Assembly (NCBI GenBank): GCA_964450755.1
Contig: CAYVDJ010000019.1
Coordinates: 1-53,063 of the forward strand
Direction of reading: 5' to 3'
DNA from: JAADDG01 sp964450755
GTDB taxonomy: Bacteria > Campylobacterota > Campylobacteria > Campylobacterales > JAADDG01
DNA: 53,063 nt
The position numbers were made by a program, and so were the translations under genes. The notes under the pieces are model-generated. The model saw nothing but the letters and a program-made list of their open reading frames with translations, was not told where the DNA came from and made no database searches. Positions 49,676 through 53,063 of this stretch are shown here, one piece after another (within the stretch, counting starts at the first letter, position 1; each line of letters starts with the position of its first letter).

Positions 49676-50846
49676 TTTTTATCTCTTCTATGACGGGATT
49701 GATGTCTGATTTTGAGATTATTTTTGAATTTTTTAATTTTTCTTTCATATTGAAAAATCCTTTAAGCTCACTGTTTTTGATGATGTAACCGTTTTCTGTC
49801 AGTGTAAAAAGAGTCTGTTGGTTGAATATCTCTTTACCGCTTATGAGTTTACATCCAAAATATGCAGGTTCCAATGGGTTGTGTCCGCCTATATTTTTGA
49901 CAAATGAACCTCCAAGAATTACAAGATCACTTATTTTGTAGATGTTAATCAACTCTCCCATTTTATCCATCAATGTTATTTTTGTATCAAAATTGGCAGA
50001 ATTTGAAAACCTTTCATAGGTGAAACTGTTTTTTTCGGAAAATTCCTTTAAAAATATGTCCACCTCGTCAAATCTTTCGGGATGTCTTGGAACAACGATA
50101 ATTTTGTCATTTTGTTTTATATCTATATTTGAGAGGATAAATTCCTCCTCTTTTTCATGAGTACTTGCAAGAGTTGTTATAAACTCTTTTGGCTTTTGAT
50201 ACTCTTTTGTTATCTCTATCTTTTGAAATGATTTTAGATTTCCGTTTACAGTGATATTTTTTGCACCCAAAGCCTGAAGTCTTTTGGCATCTTTTTGGCT
50301 TTGGGCAAAAACTTTGTCGATATAGGAAAAAAGGATTTTATAGAAAAATTTAAATCGAAGATAACTTTTATAAGATCTGTCCGATATCCTTGCATTTATC
50401 AAAACGGTTTTTATATTTTTGTGGTAAGATAAGGCAAAGAGCAAAAGCCAAAGTTCCGCTTCGGTTACGATTAAAATCTTTTGCTTTTTTATCCAAAAAG
50501 GCAAAAATATCTCAAAAGGAAGAAATCTTACATTTTTAGATAGTTTTTTTGCCTCCTCATATCCGGTATTTGTTATAACCGATATATTGACAGTTTCGTT
50601 TTCCAGTCTGTCTATCAAAGGTTTTAGAGATTTTGTTTCTCCCAAGGAGCATGAATGAAACCAGATACCGTTTTTTTCAAAAGGGGTATTTTTATATAAA
50701 AAAAAACGCTTTGGAATGGATTTTTTATATTTTTGTTTAAACGATAAAAGTATTAAAAAGGGTATAGAGATAAAATATAAAAGAGTTAGAAGAAGATAGT
50801 AAAAGACAAGGAAAAAAGAGGGCACTTTATGCGCTCTCCTCCTCAT
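49665..50846 (-). CDS. waaA: 3-deoxy-D-manno-octulosonic acid (Kdo) transferase
   Basis: This 393-residue protein has an N-terminal membrane anchor (about 10-33) and a GT-B glycosyltransferase fold with GIWFHSCSLGETKSLKPL (catalytic Glu), LIVTEAELWLLLF, VFAQSQKDAKRL, VTVNGNLK, VPRHPER and LVILGGSFVKNIGGHNPLEPAYF. It adds Kdo to lipid IVA at the inner face of the cytoplasmic membrane. It overlaps the zinc-ribbon gene by 20 bases. A Campylobacterota-typical gene order supports the call. Confidence 0.94.
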   Translation of the reverse strand: MRRRAHKVPSFFLVFYYLLLTLLYFISIPFLILLSFKQKYKKSIPKRFFLYKNTPFEKNGIWFHSCSLGETKSLKPLIDRLENETVNISVITNTGYEEAKKLSKNVRFLPFEIFLPFWIKKQKILIVTEAELWLLLFALSYHKNIKTVLINARISDRSYKSYLRFKFFYKILFSYIDKVFAQSQKDAKRLQALGAKNITVNGNLKSFQKIEITKEYQKPKEFITTLASTHEKEEEFILSNIDIKQNDKIIVVPRHPERFDEVDIFLKEFSEKNSFTYERFSNSANFDTKITLMDKMGELINIYKISDLVILGGSFVKNIGGHNPLEPAYFGCKLISGKEIFNQQTLFTLTENGYIIKNSELKGFFNMKEKLKNSKIISKSDINPVIEEIKNVV

Positions 50847-51561
50847 TATTTTGAGTTACCTTTTCGATATAGAGTATTCTTCCGCAGTGGGGACAGGTTA
50901 CAATCTCCTCTCCTTTGATGACATCGGAGTAGGTTTTGTCATTGATTCTCATAAAACAGCCGTAACATGCCTGTTTTTTAACCGGCACGACAGCCGTATC
51001 TTTTGCCCATTTTCTTATCTTCTCATAAAAGGAGATAATTTTTTGATCCATTTTTGAGAGAAGTTCCTCTTTTTTCTTATAAATCTCTTTTCTCTCCTCT
51101 TCAACCTCTTCAAGTTGATTTGAAATTTCAACTTTTTTCTCTTCCACCTCTTTTGAGAGTTCTTGCAGTTTTTTTGAGAGTTCCTCTTTTTGTTCCTCTT
51201 TTTGCTCTTTGTTGTTTTGAAGTCTCTCTATCTCTTCATTGGCAAAATCCATCTGCTCTCTTGCGATATCCTCTTCAAGCTGAAGAGCCTTTGCCTCTTT
51301 GTCTGTTTTTACGGCTGCGCTTTTTTCTTTGTAACTGTTTAATTTTTCTGCAAGTTCTTTTAAATGGTGTTCATTTTTTTTGATCTTTTGCTGATACTCT
51401 TCTATATTCTCTTCCAAAGCGGTGATTTGCTCTTTTAAAGAGTTCTCTTTATCGAGCATAACATTTAGATCTTTTTTGATATTTTCTATTCTTGGAGAAA
51501 AATCGTCAATCTCTTTATTTATCTTAGATAGTTCAACCAATTGTTCCAAATATTTGTTCAT
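50827..51561 (-). CDS. C4-type zinc-ribbon coiled-coil protein
   Basis: This 244-residue protein is almost entirely coiled coil from about 5 to 185, rich in Glu and Lys (EEEQKEELSKKLQELSKEVEE-like heptads), followed by a C4 zinc ribbon with CYGCFMRI and CPHCGRILY (Cys pairs near 197-200 and 221-224). The family (zf-RING_7) is conserved next to Nif3 and has been suggested to bind nucleic acid. The molecular role is not fixed. It starts 13 bases after Nif3. Confidence 0.92.
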   Translation of the reverse strand: MNKYLEQLVELSKINKEIDDFSPRIENIKKDLNVMLDKENSLKEQITALEENIEEYQQKIKKNEHHLKELAEKLNSYKEKSAAVKTDKEAKALQLEEDIAREQMDFANEEIERLQNNKEQKEEQKEELSKKLQELSKEVEEKKVEISNQLEEVEEERKEIYKKKEELLSKMDQKIISFYEKIRKWAKDTAVVPVKKQACYGCFMRINDKTYSDVIKGEEIVTCPHCGRILYIEKVTQNNEEESA

Positions 51562-51574
51562 CTATTTTTATCCT

Positions 51575-52306
51575 TTATAAGATGTAGGTAAAAGGGTTTT
51601 TTGAATTTGTGATTATAACTTTTACAGGCAAATTTTGCAACTCTTTTGCCAAAGAATCAGGGAAAAATCTTTCACTTTCAAAATGTCCTATCTCTATAAG
51701 AGAGATATTGTTCTCTTTTGCTTCAAGTGCCTGATGATATTTTATATCGCCGGTCAGGAAACAGTCGCTTTGTACCTCATTTATCAGATCTCCTCCCGCT
51801 CCTGTCGTAATTGTAGCAATTTTTACAAAATTATCTGCTTTAACGCATTTTATATTTTGAAGCTTTAATTTTTTAGCAATATTTTTTGCAAACATTTCAA
51901 AATCTGTATCAACTTCAAAGGTACAGAAAAATTCATTCACAGAGATGATAAGTTCATATCCCAAAATCTCTTTTACGACATACTTGTTAAGATGGGTTTT
52001 ATCATAATTTGTATGCATACTGATAACGGATATATCTTTTTTTATCAGTTTTTCTATGATATTTGCAGGATATTTTGAAAAATCTATTTTTTTCAAACCT
52101 TTGAAGATAAGAGGGTGGTGTGTTATCAGTAAAGAATTTGGTTCTATTTTATCTATCAGATTGGAGTCTATATCGATACTTAAATAGACATTTTCTACCT
52201 CTTTATCCTTCTCTCCTATCAGTAAACCGCTGTTATCCCACTCCTCTTGAAGTTCAAAAGGAGACAGAGTATCCAAAAAATCATAAATTTTTGCTATTTT
52301 CATCAC
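51575..52306 (-). CDS. Nif3-like dinuclear metal centre hexameric protein
   Basis: This 243-residue protein is the short Nif3/YbgI type: WDNSGLLIG, VYLSIDIDS, SLLITHHPLIFKGLKKIDF (metal-binding HH), SMHTNYDKT, ITTGAGGDLINEV, FLTGDIKYHQALEAKEN and LIEIGHFESER. These His, Asp and Glu residues bind two metal ions in a hexameric ring. The activity is debated (GTP cyclohydrolase-like by annotation, unproven). It overlaps glyQ by 26 bases. ATG at 52303 is an equally possible start. Confidence 0.93.
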   Translation of the reverse strand: MMKIAKIYDFLDTLSPFELQEEWDNSGLLIGEKDKEVENVYLSIDIDSNLIDKIEPNSLLITHHPLIFKGLKKIDFSKYPANIIEKLIKKDISVISMHTNYDKTHLNKYVVKEILGYELIISVNEFFCTFEVDTDFEMFAKNIAKKLKLQNIKCVKADNFVKIATITTGAGGDLINEVQSDCFLTGDIKYHQALEAKENNISLIEIGHFESERFFPDSLAKELQNLPVKVIITNSKNPFTYIL

Positions 52307-53063
52307 TTACCTCTTTGTATTTTACGGCACATCCTTTTGCAAGTTCTCTTATTTTTAAGATGTAGTTTTGTCTTTCCGTTACCGATACTGCCTTTCTTGC
52401 ATCAAGAATATTGAAAATATGTGAAGCCAACATACAGCAGTCATAAGCCGGAAGAGGAAGATTTGCTTCCAATGCTCTTTTACACTCTTTTTGCATATCC
52501 TCAAAATGGCTAAAAAGCATCGAAACATCTGCTGTTTCAAAATTGTATCTGCTAAATTCGTATTCTCCCTCAAAGTGAACATCTTTGTAGGTTGTTTTAC
52601 CAAGAGAGTTTTCATTCCATACGATATCAAATACCGAATCAACCTCTTGAAGATACATAGCAAGTCTTTCCGTTCCGTAAGTTATCTCAACAGAAACAGG
52701 ATTGCACTCTATGCCGCCCACCTGTTGAAAATATGTAAACTGAGTTACTTCCATACCGTCAAGCCAGACTTCCCAGCCAAGCCCCCAAGCGCCGAGTGTC
52801 GGGGATTCCCAGTTATCCTCCACAAAGCGGATATCATGCTCTTTTAGATTTAGTCCCAGATATTCCAGACTTTTTAGATAAAGCTCCTGAATATTATCGG
52901 GAGATGGTTTTATAAGTACCTGAAATTGATAGTAACTTCCAAGACGATTGGGATTTTCGCCGTATCTTCCGTCGGTAGGACGGCGTGAAGGCGCCACATA
53001 AGCCGTTGCCCACGGTTTTGAATCGATACTTTTCAAAAAAGTAGCCGGATGAAAAGTTCCCGC
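52281..53063 (-). CDS. glyQ: Glycyl-tRNA synthetase alpha subunit, 5' end cut by the window
   Basis: The frame is open to the last base of the window and encodes 260 residues of GlyQ, starting with AGTFHPATFLKSIDSKPW; roughly 30 N-terminal residues are missing. Visible class II motifs include YVAPSRRPTDGRYGENPNRLGSYYQ (motif 2 region), FVEDNWESPTLGAWGLGWEVWLDGMEVTQFTYFQQ and EVDSVFDIVWN. The alpha subunit activates glycine and works with GlyS, which is not seen here. It heads the minus-strand operon with Nif3, the zinc-ribbon protein, waaA, DUF167 and the pseudouridine synthase. Confidence 0.96.
   Translation of the reverse strand, partial: AGTFHPATFLKSIDSKPWATAYVAPSRRPTDGRYGENPNRLGSYYQFQVLIKPSPDNIQELYLKSLEYLGLNLKEHDIRFVEDNWESPTLGAWGLGWEVWLDGMEVTQFTYFQQVGGIECNPVSVEITYGTERLAMYLQEVDSVFDIVWNENSLGKTTYKDVHFEGEYEFSRYNFETADVSMLFSHFEDMQKECKRALEANLPLPAYDCCMLASHIFNILDARKAVSVTERQNYILKIRELAKGCAVKYKEVSDENSKNL

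Noticed and set aside
1..53063. tRNA, rRNA, CRISPR arrays, complete insertion sequences, replication origin
   Set aside because: No cloverleaf with a T-loop signature, no regular spaced repeats, no transposase or terminal-repeat pair, and no DnaA-box cluster were found by reading; a tRNA or covariance scan would be decisive.

Overview
This 53 kb window is chromosomal DNA from a low-GC member of the Campylobacterota (Epsilonproteobacteria), probably a respiratory, sulfur- or hydrogen-associated relative of Sulfurovum or Sulfurimonas. The evidence is a petABC cytochrome bc1 operon with a diheme cytochrome c1, a glyQ / Nif3 / zinc-ribbon / waaA / DUF167 / pseudouridine-synthase operon, anaerobic-type corrin genes, and promoters dominated by an extended -10 element (TGnTATAAT) with weak -35 regions. 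The genus is an inference. I see no tRNA, rRNA, CRISPR array or complete insertion sequence.

Layout. 0-1 kb: a DUF4160/DUF2442 pair and an internally deleted methyltransferase remnant. 1-8.3 kb: a small esterase, a divergent exbB-exbD-tonB operon, a degenerate GGDEF-like protein, an orphan ABC ATPase behind proA, a membrane protein, an unusual two-domain methyltransferase and a PPP-type phosphatase. 8.4-17.7 kb: large exported proteins (a 906-residue protein ending in four 86-residue repeats, a 997-residue Calx-beta/DUF11 protein, an SdiA-regulated-type lipoprotein, a possible glycoside hydrolase) and a lysozyme-like protein. 17.8-23.5 kb: an overlapping operon of a 1219-residue MshQ-like surface protein and three minor-pilin-like proteins. 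23.7-28.9 kb: a two-repeat exported protein, two convergent methyltransferase paralogues, yggS, a propeller-like protein and hsp20. 28.9-33.9 kb: cbiET, cbiF and an MFS transporter, then der and aroK.

33.9-40.2 kb is the most distinctive region. Two adjacent copies of a module (nine-Cys lipoprotein followed by FlgO-domain protein) lie on the minus strand; one copy also carries a small secreted protein ending in four cysteines spaced CxxCxxCxxC. Divergent from them are an exported rhodanese with two extra cysteine pairs, a membrane-anchored LysM protein, and an exported protein made of four PilJ/NarX-like sensor repeats with no output domain. I propose this as a candidate undescribed envelope system, possibly for periplasmic thiol, sulfane-sulfur or metal handling. 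The function is inference only.

40.2-45.8 kb: two exported beta-propeller proteins, two small conserved proteins and two more corrin genes (cbiH/cobJ and cbiG), so four corrin genes lie in three separate loci. 45.8-48.5 kb: petABC. 48.7-53 kb: the glyQ operon, with glyQ cut by the window edge.

The common theme is the cell envelope: TonB energisation, pilus-like fibres, exported repeat proteins, sensor repeats and periplasmic redox proteins, interleaved with housekeeping genes.
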